The notes under the pieces were generated by a model. That model ran no database searches. It was not told where the DNA came from and saw only the letters and a list, made by a program, of their open reading frames with translations. DNA of 64,000 bases from Gaiella occulta (GTDB lineage Bacteria; Actinomycetota; Thermoleophilia; Gaiellales; Gaiellaceae): positions 124,001-188,000 of the forward strand of contig NZ_QQZY01000002.1 in assembly GCF_003351045.1 (NCBI RefSeq), in the 5' to 3' direction. Shown in pieces: positions 18,080-26,107 of the stretch. Position numbers and translations under genes: made by a program. Position 1 is the stretch's first letter; every line of letters begins with the position of its first letter.

Positions 18080-18131
18080 TGCGGCGTCTCGCAACGTTCC
18101 ACCGGAAAGTCTCGTTGCGAGACGCCGCACT
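18078..18131 (+). repeat. Long perfect inverted repeat (19-bp arms)
   Basis: Arms 18078-18096 and 18113-18131 are perfect complements. The 16-nt loop itself can pair TTCC with GGAA. The left arm includes the last bases of the aroKB stop codon. There is no T-tract. Confidence 0.85.
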
Positions 18132-18143
18132 CGATGCTCGCTG

Positions 18144-18178
18144 CACGCGGTCCAGCAGCTCCGCTGCTGGACCGCGTG
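18144..18178 (+). repeat. Second perfect inverted repeat (15-bp arms)
   Basis: Arms 18144-18158 and 18164-18178 around the 5-nt loop CTCCG, 12 nt after the first repeat. No T-tract follows. Confidence 0.85.
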
Positions 18179-18187
18179 ATCCTGAAG

Positions 18188-18206
18188 GGGCGCGCTTCGC
18201 GCGCCC
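18188..18206 (+). repeat. Third inverted repeat (8-bp GC arms)
   Basis: GGGCGCGC, loop TTC, GCGCGCCC. It completes a stack of three hairpins before aroQ. Confidence 0.8.
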
Positions 18207-18251
18207 GTTCCAGGTCGAAGGCTATGAGAGGGCGCACTAGACCGACTCGAC

Positions 18252-18257
18252 TAGAGT
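18252..18257 (+). promoter_or_regulatory. -10-like TAGAGT before aroQ
   Basis: TAGAGT is 9 nt before ATG 18267, a near-leaderless arrangement. It suggests aroQ has its own promoter downstream of the hairpin stack. Confidence 0.35.
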
Positions 18258-18266
18258 CCCCGCACG

Positions 18267-18698
18267 ATGCGCATCGACGTGCTCAACGGGGTCAACCTCG
18301 ATCTGCTCGGCAAGCGCGACCCCGGCACCTACGGGGACAGCTCGCTGCAGGACCTCGAGACGCAGGTCTACGCGTGGGCGCGCGAGCTCGACCTGCAGGT
18401 GCGCTGCCGCCAGACCAACCACGAGGGCGAGTACGTGGAGTTCATCCACCACGCGCTCGGCGCCGCCGACGGGCTCATCCTCAACCCGGGCGCCTGGACG
18501 CACTACTCCTGGGCGATCCGCGACGCCCTGGAGCCGTTTGCGAACCCGTTCGTCGAGGTGCACCTCTCGAACGTCGACGAGCGGGAGGAGTGGCGGCGCT
18601 TCTCGGTGCTCGAGGGGCTCGGCGGCATGCGGGTCGTCGGCAAGGGCTTCGACGGATACCGGGAGGCGCTCGCGCTTCTCGGCGGGCAGCGCGCATGA
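18267..18698 (+). CDS. aroQ: Type II 3-dehydroquinate dehydratase
   Basis: 143 residues. The type II motifs are LNGVNLDLLGKRDPGTYG (active-site Tyr and Arg region), RQTNHEGEYVEFIH, LNPGAWTHYSWAIRDAL and the FVEVHLSNV block. It dehydrates 3-dehydroquinate to 3-dehydroshikimate as a dodecamer. It is slightly short at the C-terminus. The stop overlaps the peptidase start, the aroQ-pepP-efp order known from Bacillus. Confidence 0.95.
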   Translation: MRIDVLNGVNLDLLGKRDPGTYGDSSLQDLETQVYAWARELDLQVRCRQTNHEGEYVEFIHHALGAADGLILNPGAWTHYSWAIRDALEPFANPFVEVHLSNVDEREEWRRFSVLEGLGGMRVVGKGFDGYREALALLGGQRA

Positions 18699-19735
18699 GC
18701 AGGCTCGCGCGACTCGGCGAGCGCCTCTCCCAGCCCCTCCTCGTCACGTGCGCGCCGAACGTGCGCTACCTGACGGGCTTCGAGAGCTCGAACTGCGCGC
18801 TGCTCGTCGAGCCGGGCGGCGCCACCACCCTGTACACGGACTTCCGCTACGCCGAGGCGGCCCGAGCCGTCGCGGGAGTCACCTTCGTCGAGACGCGCCG
18901 CGCCGTGCTCTCGGCGCTCGCCGAGCTGCTCCGCGGCCGCACCGTGGGGTTCGAGGCGGCGCACGTCAGCTACGCGGCCCACGAGGCGCTCGCGCGCGCC
19001 GGGGTCGAGCTCGTTCCCACGGAAGGGGTGGTCGAGGGCCTGCGCGCCGTCAAGGACGCCGCGGAGATCGATGCCATCCGGCGCGCCGCCGCGATCTCGG
19101 ACGAGGTGTATGCGGCGCTCGCGGCCGAGCGGTTCACGGGCCGCAGCGAGGCCGACCTCGCCTGGTGGATCGAGCGGACGTTCCGCGAGCGCGGCGCGCA
19201 GGCGCTCGCGTTCGGCTCCATCGTCGCGGCCGGGCGCAACGGCGCCATGCCGCACCACCATCCGGGCGGCGACGTGATCCCGGCCGGCACGCTCGTGACG
19301 GTCGACATCGGATGCGTCGTCGACGGCTACTGCTCCGACTGCACACGCACGTTCGCCACCGGCACGCCGCCACCGGAGCTCGCCGACGCGTACGCGCTCG
19401 TCCTGCGCGCGCAGCTCGACGGGCTCGCCGCGGTGCGCGCCGGCGCTGCCGGACGGGACGTCGACGCCGCTTCGCGCGTCGCGATCGCCGCCGCGGAGCT
19501 CGGCGAGCGCTACGGTCACGGGCTCGGTCACGGCGTCGGCCTCGAGGTGCACGAGGCGCCGACGCTGCGGCCCGAGTCGGAGGACACGCTCGAGGCCGGC
19601 AACGTCGTCACCGTCGAGCCCGGCCTCTACCTGCCGGGCGTCGGCGGCTGCCGCATCGAGGACATCGTCGCCGTCGGCGCAGACGGCTGCGAGGTCCTCA
19701 CGCACTTCACGAAGGATCTCGTCACGGTCGCCTGA
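18695..19735 (+). CDS. pepP: Xaa-Pro aminopeptidase/dipeptidase (M24)
   Basis: 346 residues. The N-terminal creatinase-like domain (VRYLTGFESSNCALLV, TDFRYAEAA) precedes a pita-bread domain with metal ligands VDIGCVVDGYCSDCTRTF (two Asp), GHGLGHGVGLEVHE (His), VTVEPGLYLPG (Glu) and CRIEDIVAV (Glu). It cleaves peptides with Pro at the second position. The family cannot be split into PepP or PepQ from sequence alone. It overlaps aroQ and precedes efp. Confidence 0.9.
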   Translation: MSRLARLGERLSQPLLVTCAPNVRYLTGFESSNCALLVEPGGATTLYTDFRYAEAARAVAGVTFVETRRAVLSALAELLRGRTVGFEAAHVSYAAHEALARAGVELVPTEGVVEGLRAVKDAAEIDAIRRAAAISDEVYAALAAERFTGRSEADLAWWIERTFRERGAQALAFGSIVAAGRNGAMPHHHPGGDVIPAGTLVTVDIGCVVDGYCSDCTRTFATGTPPPELADAYALVLRAQLDGLAAVRAGAAGRDVDAASRVAIAAAELGERYGHGLGHGVGLEVHEAPTLRPESEDTLEAGNVVTVEPGLYLPGVGGCRIEDIVAVGADGCEVLTHFTKDLVTVA

Positions 19736-19751
19736 CCGCCCGCATCGAAGG

Positions 19752-19757
19752 TATCCT
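19752..19757 (+). promoter_or_regulatory. -10-like TATCCT before efp
   Basis: TATCCT lies 10 nt before ATG 19768, giving a leader of a few nucleotides at most. Confidence 0.4.
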
Positions 19758-19767
19758 GCGCCGCCGA

Positions 19768-20334
19768 ATGGCCGAGATCGTCAACACCAACCAGTTCAAG
19801 AACGGCATGCACATCGAGCATCGCGGCGGTGTGTGGCGGATCGTCGAGTTCCAGCACGTCAAGCCGGGCAAGGGCGGTGCGTTCGTGCGCACGAAGCTGA
19901 AGAGCCTCGAGACCGGCGCCGTCGTCGACGACACGTTCCGGGCAGGCGAGAAGTTCCCGCGCGTCCACACCGAGGTGAAGAACGTGCAGTTCCTCTACGA
20001 CGACGGCACCGAGGCGCACTTCATGGACGAGCAGTCGTACGAGCAGTTCGCCGTGCCGTCCGCCGAGGTCGAGCTCGAGCTGTCGTACATGCTGCCGTCG
20101 TCCACGGTGCAGATGCTCGCCGTCAACGGCAAGCCGTCGGGTATCCAGCTTCCCGCCTCGGTCGAGCTCGTCGTCTCCGAGACCGAGCCCGGCGTCAAGG
20201 GCGACACCGTCTCGAACGTGACCAAGCCGGCGACGCTCGAGACCGGCGCCGTCGTGCAGGTGCCGCTGTTCGTGAACGCGGGTGACCGCATCAAGGTCGA
20301 CCCGCGCGAGGCGCGCTACATCTCGAGGGCCTGA
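19768..20334 (+). CDS. efp: Translation elongation factor P
   Basis: 188 residues in three beta-barrel domains. The loop tip is KPGKGGAFVRTKLK, and the second Lys is the modified residue in many bacteria. The C-terminal OB domain ends with GDRIKVDPREARYISR. EF-P rescues ribosomes stalled at polyproline. No epmA or epmB is nearby, and actinobacterial EF-P of this loop type is often unmodified. Confidence 0.96.
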   Translation: MAEIVNTNQFKNGMHIEHRGGVWRIVEFQHVKPGKGGAFVRTKLKSLETGAVVDDTFRAGEKFPRVHTEVKNVQFLYDDGTEAHFMDEQSYEQFAVPSAEVELELSYMLPSSTVQMLAVNGKPSGIQLPASVELVVSETEPGVKGDTVSNVTKPATLETGAVVQVPLFVNAGDRIKVDPREARYISRA

Positions 20335-20350
20335 ACGGGCGACCCGGCCG

Positions 20351-20366
20351 CGGGCGCGAGCGCCCG
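20351..20366 (+). terminator. GC hairpin after efp
   Basis: CGGGCG, loop CGAG, CGCCCG, 17 nt after the efp stop. Without a T-tract it can only be a weak or factor-assisted terminator. Confidence 0.3.
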
Positions 20367-20464
20367 GCGCCGCCTGCCCGCGCGCGACCGCCGTGGCTTC
20401 CTGCAACCTCGGCCCGGCAATCGGAGTCGAACCGCCAGTCTCCACGCTAAGGTCCCACCCCGAC

Positions 20465-22270
20465 ATGCCGCAGCTCGTCGACACCACCATCCGCCTGCTC
20501 TCGCAGGAGCCTCTCGCCGGCAAGGTGCCGACGGGCGAGGTGCTGCGCATCGCGGAGATCCTCGACCGCGCCGGCTTCGCCTGCCTCGAGGTCTCCGGGG
20601 GCGGCGTGTTCGACGCCGCGGTGCGGCGCGGCGTCGAGAGCCCGTGGGAGCGCATCCGCGCGCTCGCCGCGCGTACGACCACCCCGCTCGGCATCGCGCT
20701 GCGCGGACGCTTCCTCGTCGGGTCGAAACCCGTCTCGACGGACATCGTGCGGCGTTTCGTCTCGTGCGCGGCCGAGAACGGCATCGACGTGTTCCGGCTC
20801 CACGACCCGCTCAACGACGTCTCGAACCTCCGCGAGGCCGGCCGCGCCATCGTCGACGCCGGCAGGCAGTTCCACGCCGGGCTCGTCTACAGCCCCGGCC
20901 GCGCCGGCGAGATCGACGCGTTGGTCGAGCAGGCGAGGAAGATCGCCGACCTCGGGGCCTCGCGCGTGCTCGTCAACGACCCGACCGGGGCGCTCCTCCC
21001 GCATCTGACCCAGGAGCTCGTCGAGCGGCTGCGCGACGCGACGGGCCTGCCGGTCGGCCTGTACGTGCAGGGCGCGTCCGGAACGGGCCTCGCGAACGCC
21101 CTCGTCGCCACGCGCGTCGGCGCCGACCTCGTCGCCACCGCCGTCTATCCGCTCGCGCTCGCGCTCCACCGCGTGCCGGGCGAGTCGCTCGTCGACGCGC
21201 TGCACGGGCTCGGTCGCGACACGGGCGTCGACACGGCGCCTCTGTGGGCGGCGGCCGACGTGATCGACGAGCACATCGGCGACGAGCCCGTCGCGCCCGT
21301 CGCGCCGCGGATCGCCGTCCGCGCGGCGGAGTACGACCTCCCCGCCGGGCTCGTGGCGGCGCTCGACGTGCATCTGCGCGCGCATGCCGCAGGCGACCGA
21401 CTGCTCGACACCCTGTTCGAGGTCGGCCGCATCCGTGCCGAAGCCGGCTGGCCGCCGCTCGCGGCGCCGATCGGGCAGATCCTCGCATCGCAGGCGCTGC
21501 TGAACGTGCTCTCCGCGAGCCGCTACGGCACCGTGCTGGACGAGTTCCGGCTGCTCGTCGAGGGCGGCTACGGCGAGACGCCGGTGCCGATCGAGGCGGG
21601 CGTGGCGCGCGCGGTCGAGCTCGTCACCGGCAGCTCCCCTGCCCTGGACGACGACCCTCCGAGCGCGGATGACGTGCGCGAGGCCGCGGAGGGGCTCGCG
21701 GCAAGCGAGGAGGACCTCGTGCTGCTCGCGATGTTCGGCGAGGAGGCGCAGACGCTGCTGCAGACGATCCGGCAGCGCCACTCGCGCGAGGCGTCGCTGC
21801 TCCAGGGCGACGTCGACGCGACGCGGGCGGAGCGCATCCGAGAGCTCGTCAGGATCGTGCAGGAATCGGGCGTCGGCGAGATCGAGATCGAGGACGGCGG
21901 CATGCGCGTCTCCGTCAGGCGCGCCGAGGAGGTGCAGGTGGTCAGCGCCGCGCCTCTCGCCGCGATCGCCGAGCAGGCCGAGCCGTCGCTGCCGCCCGCT
22001 GCCCCGGCCGGCACGGTGCGGGTCGAGTCGCCGATGGTCGGCGTCTTCTATCGCTCGGCCGATCCGGGATCGCCGGCGTTCGTCGAGGTCGGCGACGTCG
22101 TCGCGGCCGGCCAGACGCTCTGCCTGCTCGAGGCGATGAAGTTGTTCAACGAGCTCAAGGCGGAGCAGGACGGCCGTGTGCGCGCGATCCACGTCGAGAA
22201 CGGCCAGCCGGTGGAGTTCGGGCAGCTCCTGTTCGAGCTCGATCCGCTCGACGCGCAGCCGATCGTCTAG
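20465..22270 (+). CDS. Degenerate carboxyltransferase barrel fused to AccB biotin carrier
   Basis: 601 residues. Residues 1 to about 440 align with the oxaloacetate decarboxylase/pyruvate carboxylase carboxyltransferase family (LVDTTIR, CLEVSGGGVFDAAVR, LRGRFLVGSK, GIDVFRLHDPLNDVSNL). All four metal ligands of transcarboxylase 5S are replaced: L11 for Asp, N171 for the carboxylated Lys, Y200 and Q202 for the His pair. The C-terminal ~150 residues are a complete acetyl-CoA carboxylase BCCP: AccB-type lead-in RIRELVRIVQESGVGEIEIEDG, a linker, then the biotinyl domain with K559 in EAMKLFNE. accC follows after 5 nt. Start ATG 20465 is 11 nt after TAAGGT. No accA/accD is in the window. Confidence 0.85.
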   Translation: MPQLVDTTIRLLSQEPLAGKVPTGEVLRIAEILDRAGFACLEVSGGGVFDAAVRRGVESPWERIRALAARTTTPLGIALRGRFLVGSKPVSTDIVRRFVSCAAENGIDVFRLHDPLNDVSNLREAGRAIVDAGRQFHAGLVYSPGRAGEIDALVEQARKIADLGASRVLVNDPTGALLPHLTQELVERLRDATGLPVGLYVQGASGTGLANALVATRVGADLVATAVYPLALALHRVPGESLVDALHGLGRDTGVDTAPLWAAADVIDEHIGDEPVAPVAPRIAVRAAEYDLPAGLVAALDVHLRAHAAGDRLLDTLFEVGRIRAEAGWPPLAAPIGQILASQALLNVLSASRYGTVLDEFRLLVEGGYGETPVPIEAGVARAVELVTGSSPALDDDPPSADDVREAAEGLAASEEDLVLLAMFGEEAQTLLQTIRQRHSREASLLQGDVDATRAERIRELVRIVQESGVGEIEIEDGGMRVSVRRAEEVQVVSAAPLAAIAEQAEPSLPPAAPAGTVRVESPMVGVFYRSADPGSPAFVEVGDVVAAGQTLCLLEAMKLFNELKAEQDGRVRAIHVENGQPVEFGQLLFELDPLDAQPIV

Positions 22271-22275
22271 CCGCC

Positions 22276-23634
22276 GTGTTCTCCCGCGTCCTCGTCGCGA
22301 ACCGGGGTGAGATCGCCGTGCGGGTGATCCGGGCGCTGCACGAGATGGGGATCGAGGCGGTCGCCGTCTACTCGACGGCGGAGCGCGACGCGCTGCACGT
22401 GCGCATGGCCGATCGAGCGGTCTGCATCGGGCCGCCGTCGGCGACCGACAGCTACCTGAGCATCCCCAACGTGATCGGCGCCGCCGAGACGACGAGCTGC
22501 GAGGCGGTGCACCCGGGCTTCGGCTTCCTGTCGGAGAACCCCGCGTTCGTGCGCGCCTGCGAGGAGAACGACCTCGTGTTCATCGGCCCGCCGGCGGACG
22601 TGATGGAGAAGGCCGGCGACAAGGCCCGCGCAAAGGCGGAGATGCGGGCCGCGGGGGTCCCGCTCGTGCCCGGCAGCGACGGCGTCGCCGACCTGGCCGG
22701 GATGCGCGCCGCCGCGGCGGAGATCGGGTTTCCGGTGCTCTTGAAGGCCTCTGCGGGCGGCGGTGGCAAGGGCATGCGGGTCGTCTCGTCCCACGACGAG
22801 CTCGAGGCCGCGTACGACGCCGCACGCCACGAGGCCGAGGCCGCTTTCGGGGACGGCTCGCTCTACCTCGAGCGCGCCGTCGTGCCGGCCCGGCACGTCG
22901 AGATCCAGGTGCTGTGCGACGGGCACGGGGGCGTGCTCACGATGGGCGAGCGGGAGTGCTCGATCCAGCGGCGCCACCAGAAGCTGGTCGAGGAGTCGCC
23001 GTCGCCGGCTCTGACAGCGGAGACGCGCGAGGAGATGGAGGCGTCGGTCGAGCGTGCCTGCCGGCGGCTCGGCTACGTCAACGCCGGCACGTTCGAGTTC
23101 CTGCTCGGCCCGAGCGGCGAGCCCTCGTTCATCGAGGTGAACTGCCGCTTGCAGGTCGAGCACCCCGTCACCGAGCTGACGACGGGGATCGACATCGTCC
23201 GCGAGCAGGTGCGCATCGCCGCCGGGGCGCGCCTTCCGCTCACCGGTCGCGCGCCGCGATCGGGCCATGCGATCGAGATCCGCATCAACGCGGAGGACCC
23301 GGCTCGCGACTTCGCGCCCGCCCCCGGCCTCGTCACCCGCTTCCGACCGCCGCTCGGGCCCGGTGTGCGCGTCGACACCGCCGTCGTCGACGGGGCGCGG
23401 ATCCCGCCCTACTACGACTCGATGATCGCGAAGGTGATCGTCCGCGACGACGACCGTCCCGCCGCGATCGCGCGGGCGATCAGGGCGCTCGAGGAGCTCG
23501 AGGTGGAGGGCATCCCGACCACGCGCGAGCTCGCGCTCGACATCCTGCGCTCGCGCGAGTTCCAGGGAGGCGCGTACTCGACCAGCTACCTTGCGGAGAT
23601 GCACGACCGTCTCCCGTCCCTTCGTCCCGCGTGA
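22276..23634 (+). CDS. accC: Biotin carboxylase subunit of acetyl-CoA carboxylase
   Basis: 452 residues. The ATP-grasp biotin carboxylase begins FSRVLVANRGEIAVRVIRA and has ASAGGGGKGMRVV (ATP lid), ERECSIQRRHQKLVEE, the catalytic EVNCRLQVEHPVTE and the C-terminal YYDSMIAKVIV. It carboxylates biotin on BCCP, presumably the fusion protein encoded 5 nt upstream. GTG start. The stop overlaps the Asp23 gene. Confidence 0.95.
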   Translation: MFSRVLVANRGEIAVRVIRALHEMGIEAVAVYSTAERDALHVRMADRAVCIGPPSATDSYLSIPNVIGAAETTSCEAVHPGFGFLSENPAFVRACEENDLVFIGPPADVMEKAGDKARAKAEMRAAGVPLVPGSDGVADLAGMRAAAAEIGFPVLLKASAGGGGKGMRVVSSHDELEAAYDAARHEAEAAFGDGSLYLERAVVPARHVEIQVLCDGHGGVLTMGERECSIQRRHQKLVEESPSPALTAETREEMEASVERACRRLGYVNAGTFEFLLGPSGEPSFIEVNCRLQVEHPVTELTTGIDIVREQVRIAAGARLPLTGRAPRSGHAIEIRINAEDPARDFAPAPGLVTRFRPPLGPGVRVDTAVVDGARIPPYYDSMIAKVIVRDDDRPAAIARAIRALEELEVEGIPTTRELALDILRSREFQGGAYSTSYLAEMHDRLPSLRPA

Positions 23635-23936
23635 GGCGCGATCGCCTCGTCGTGGCGGGGACGCTCGGGAAGATCGAGGTCACGAGCGCGGCGCTCGCGT
23701 CGGTCGTCGTGCATGCCGCCGAGTCGGTCGCAGGCGTCCACGTGCGGCGGCCCCGGCGCCGGGTCGATGTCTCCGTCGACGACGGCAGCGCGCATGTCGA
23801 GGTGGCGCTGACGGGGCCGCTCGACGGCGTCTTGCCCGAAGTGGGCGAGCGTGTGCAGCACGCCGTCGCCGCGGCGCTCTCGGCCTCGACCGGTCTCGCC
23901 GTGTCCGTCGACGTCTCCTTCGAGGAGCTGGCATGA
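23631..23936 (+). CDS. Asp23/Gls24 family envelope-stress-like protein
   Basis: 101 residues from GTG 23631 (overlapping the accC stop). The fold pattern is Asp23: GTLGKIEVTSAALASVVVHAAESVAGV at the start, a central V-rich strand pair, and a C-terminal VSVDVSFEEL. In Bacillus the same slot between accC and nusB holds yqhY, also Asp23. Loss of yqhY there perturbs acetyl-CoA carboxylase, so a link to carboxylase control is plausible here but inferred. Confidence 0.75.
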   Translation: MRRDRLVVAGTLGKIEVTSAALASVVVHAAESVAGVHVRRPRRRVDVSVDDGSAHVEVALTGPLDGVLPEVGERVQHAVAAALSASTGLAVSVDVSFEELA

Positions 23937-24325
23937 CGACCGCGAAGGTCGGTCGCCGCAGGTCGCGCCGCACGGCGCTTTTCCTGCTCTACCAGTGGGA
24001 TCTGACCGGACAGGCGCTCGCCTCGCTCTACGACGGAACGCCCGACGACTTCGCGCTCGAGCTGGCCGAGGCAGTGGCCGCCCGTGCCGGCGCGCTCGAC
24101 GAGCGCATCTCCGCCGCCTCGGAGGGCTGGCCCGCCGATCGTCTCGGTACGCTCGAGCGGAACGTGCTGCGGATCGGCGTCTACGAGCTCGAGGAGGAGA
24201 CGGTGCCACACGAGGTGGCGATCAACGAGGCGGTGGTGCTCGCGAAGCGGTACGCGAGCGACGACGCCGCACGGCTCGTCAACGGCATCCTCGGGCGCAT
24301 CCAGCGCGAGGCGGAAGCGGCATGA
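23933..24325 (+). CDS. nusB: Transcription antitermination factor NusB
   Basis: 130 residues, all-helical. RRRSRRTALFLLYQWDLTG at the N-terminus, GTLERNVLRIGVYELEE, and VAINEAVVLAKRYASDDAARLVNGILGRI at the end are the NusB signatures. It binds boxA RNA with NusE during rRNA transcription. The ATG overlaps the preceding stop. Confidence 0.93.
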   Translation: MTTAKVGRRRSRRTALFLLYQWDLTGQALASLYDGTPDDFALELAEAVAARAGALDERISAASEGWPADRLGTLERNVLRIGVYELEEETVPHEVAINEAVVLAKRYASDDAARLVNGILGRIQREAEAA

Positions 24326-24525
24326 GCACAGGCAGCGGCGAGGGGCTCGAGCGTGCGCAGGAGCTGCTCGAGCGCCTGCGCGTGAAGCTGGAGGGCCTGG
24401 AGCGGCTCGCCGACGCGGGTGACGCCGACGCGGCGGTAGACGACCTGACGGAGATCGCCGAGATCGCGAAGGAGATCGAGGCCGAGATCCAGCGTGCCCG
24501 CGCGAGCGCCGATGCAGGCGCCTGA
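24322..24525 (+). CDS. Small two-helix protein in the xseB position
   Basis: 67 residues: ERAQELLERLRVKLEGLERLADAGD and a second helix TEIAEIAKEIEAEIQRAR, joined by a Gly/Asp turn. The length, helical hairpin and place between nusB and the prenyl synthase match exonuclease VII small subunit XseB. The usual XseB phrases are not clear, and no xseA is present. Both ends overlap neighbouring genes, so it is very likely translated. The function is uncertain. Confidence 0.6.
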   Translation: MSTGSGEGLERAQELLERLRVKLEGLERLADAGDADAAVDDLTEIAEIAKEIEAEIQRARASADAGA

Positions 24526-25279
24526 CCGCCTGGCCGCGCTCGTCGACGGATACGTGTCCGACCTGGCATTGACCGGGGAGCTCGGGCAGCAGCAGGAGTC
24601 GATGCGCTACGCGCTCGCCGGCGGCAAGCGGATCCGCGGCGTCATCTGCCTTGCTGTCGCCGAGGCGGCGGGCGGCGAGGCGGAGGCGGCGCTGCCGGCG
24701 GCGGCGGCCCTCGAGCTCGTGCACGCATTCTCGCTCGTGCACGACGACCTGCCGGCGCTCGACGACGACGACGAGCGCCGCGGGCGCGCGAGCACCCACG
24801 TCGTCTTCGGGGAGGGCGTCGCGCTGCTTGCCGGCGACGCGCTGCTGGCCGAGGCGTTCCGTCTCGCGCTCTCGTATCCCACGACCGCCCCGGCACGCGA
24901 GCTCGCGGAGGCCACGCTCGGGATGATCGGAGGTCAGTACCTCGACATCACGCACGCGAACGTCGACCTCTCCGAGCTGCACCGGCTCAAGACGGGACGG
25001 CTGTTCGCCGCGTCCGTCGGTCTCGGGCTGTGGGCGGTCGGCGTGCCGCACGAGGCGCAGGCGCCCTGGCGGGCCTTCGGCGACGAGCTCGGACTGCTGT
25101 TCCAGATCGTCGACGACGTGCTCGACGGAGACGGCTACGCGGCCCGCCTGGGCGGCGACGCCGCCCGCCTGCTCGCCGCCGAGGCTGCGTCGTCTGCCCG
25201 CTCCGCTCTCGCGGCGATCCCCGCCGACACCTCGGTCCTCGTCGCGGTCGTCGACGGCCTCGCCGTGCGGACGTCGTAG
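24512..25279 (+). CDS. ispA: Polyprenyl diphosphate synthase (IspA-like), shortened
   Basis: 255 residues. Features are GGKRIRGV, the first Asp-rich motif HDDLPALDDDDERRGR, GGQYLDI, LKTGRLFAASVGLGLW and the second motif FQIVDDVLDGDG. It should condense IPP with allylic diphosphates to farnesyl or geranylgeranyl diphosphate. After the second motif the usual GK-G-D-GK loop is missing and the tail is short, so product or activity may differ. ATG 24512 lies inside the end of the preceding gene. dxs, which follows ispA in Bacillus, is absent. Confidence 0.82.
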   Translation: MQAPDRLAALVDGYVSDLALTGELGQQQESMRYALAGGKRIRGVICLAVAEAAGGEAEAALPAAAALELVHAFSLVHDDLPALDDDDERRGRASTHVVFGEGVALLAGDALLAEAFRLALSYPTTAPARELAEATLGMIGGQYLDITHANVDLSELHRLKTGRLFAASVGLGLWAVGVPHEAQAPWRAFGDELGLLFQIVDDVLDGDGYAARLGGDAARLLAAEAASSARSALAAIPADTSVLVAVVDGLAVRTS

Positions 25280-25330
25280 CGGGTGGACGGCGGCGGTCGG
25301 CCATGCCCGCGCCGGAGGCGAGATCCCGGT

Positions 25331-25336
25331 TAGCCT
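25331..25336 (+). promoter_or_regulatory. -10-like TAGCCT before tlyA
   Basis: TAGCCT is 9 nt before ATG 25346 in the 66-nt gap after the prenyl synthase. It probably starts the tlyA-nadK transcript. Confidence 0.4.
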
Positions 25337-25345
25337 GCGGGCACG

Positions 25346-26107
25346 ATGAAGAAGCGGCTCGACGTGCTGCTCGTGGAGCGCGGTCTGGCGCAGACGCGGA
25401 GCCAGGCACAGGCGCTCGTGCTCGCCGGGCTCGTGCGCGGGTACGACAAGGCGGGCGCGCAGGTGGACGAGGCCGTCGAGCTCGAGGTGCAGCGGCCGCC
25501 GCGGTTCGTCTCCCGTGGCGGCGAGAAGCTCGCCCGCGCGCTCGCGCTCCTCGGCGTCGATCCGGGAGGACGCGACTGCGCCGACGTGGGCGCCTCGACG
25601 GGCGGGTTCACGGACTGCCTGCTCCAGCACGGCGCGGCGCGGGTGGTCGCTCTCGACGTCGGCTACGGCCAGCTCCACCCGAGGCTGCGCGAGGATCCGC
25701 GGGTGACCGTCCTCGAGCGCACGAACGCGCGCGCGGTCGCGGAGCTGCCGTTTCCGCCGCAACTCGTCGTCTGCGACGTCTCGTTCATCTCCGTCCGCAC
25801 GGCACTGCCGCCGATCCTGCGCCTGGCCGCGCCGGGCTGGCAGGCGCTCGTGCTCGTCAAGCCGCAGTTCGAGGCCGGTCGCGCGGACGTCCCGAAGGGG
25901 GTCGTGCGCGACCCGGAGGTGCGCCGCCGCGTGCTCGCCGAGGTCTGCGCGCAGGCGGGCGCATGGGGTGCGCGGGTCGCGGGCGTCGTAGACTCCGGTC
26001 TCCCGGGGCCGAAGGGCAACCGGGAGTTCATCGTCCACCTCGTCGCAGACCCGGAGCCGACCCTCCCCGATGACCTCGACCGCTGGATCGACGATGCCGT
26101 CGGCTAG
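25346..26107 (+). CDS. tlyA: TlyA-type rRNA 2'-O-methyltransferase
   Basis: 253 residues. An N-terminal S4 RNA-binding domain (KRLDVLLVERGLAQTRSQAQALVLAGLV) precedes an FtsJ-like methyltransferase with FVSRGGEKLARAL, DVGASTGGFTDCLLQ (SAM site), VCDVSFISVR and LVLVKPQFEAGR. It methylates 2'-OH groups in 16S and, in some species, 23S rRNA; loss gives capreomycin resistance in mycobacteria. It heads the block tlyA-nadK-recN-steA-steB-pyrG. Confidence 0.93.
   Translation: MKKRLDVLLVERGLAQTRSQAQALVLAGLVRGYDKAGAQVDEAVELEVQRPPRFVSRGGEKLARALALLGVDPGGRDCADVGASTGGFTDCLLQHGAARVVALDVGYGQLHPRLREDPRVTVLERTNARAVAELPFPPQLVVCDVSFISVRTALPPILRLAAPGWQALVLVKPQFEAGRADVPKGVVRDPEVRRRVLAEVCAQAGAWGARVAGVVDSGLPGPKGNREFIVHLVADPEPTLPDDLDRWIDDAVG

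Noticed and set aside
20413-20460. tRNA-like 3' half on the minus strand (GGTTCGACTCC T-arm) before the accB fusion
   Set aside because: Only three of five T-stem pairs form, no matching acceptor 5' strand or D-arm is present, and the 5' half would lie in coding sequence. At best it is a decayed fragment or chance.
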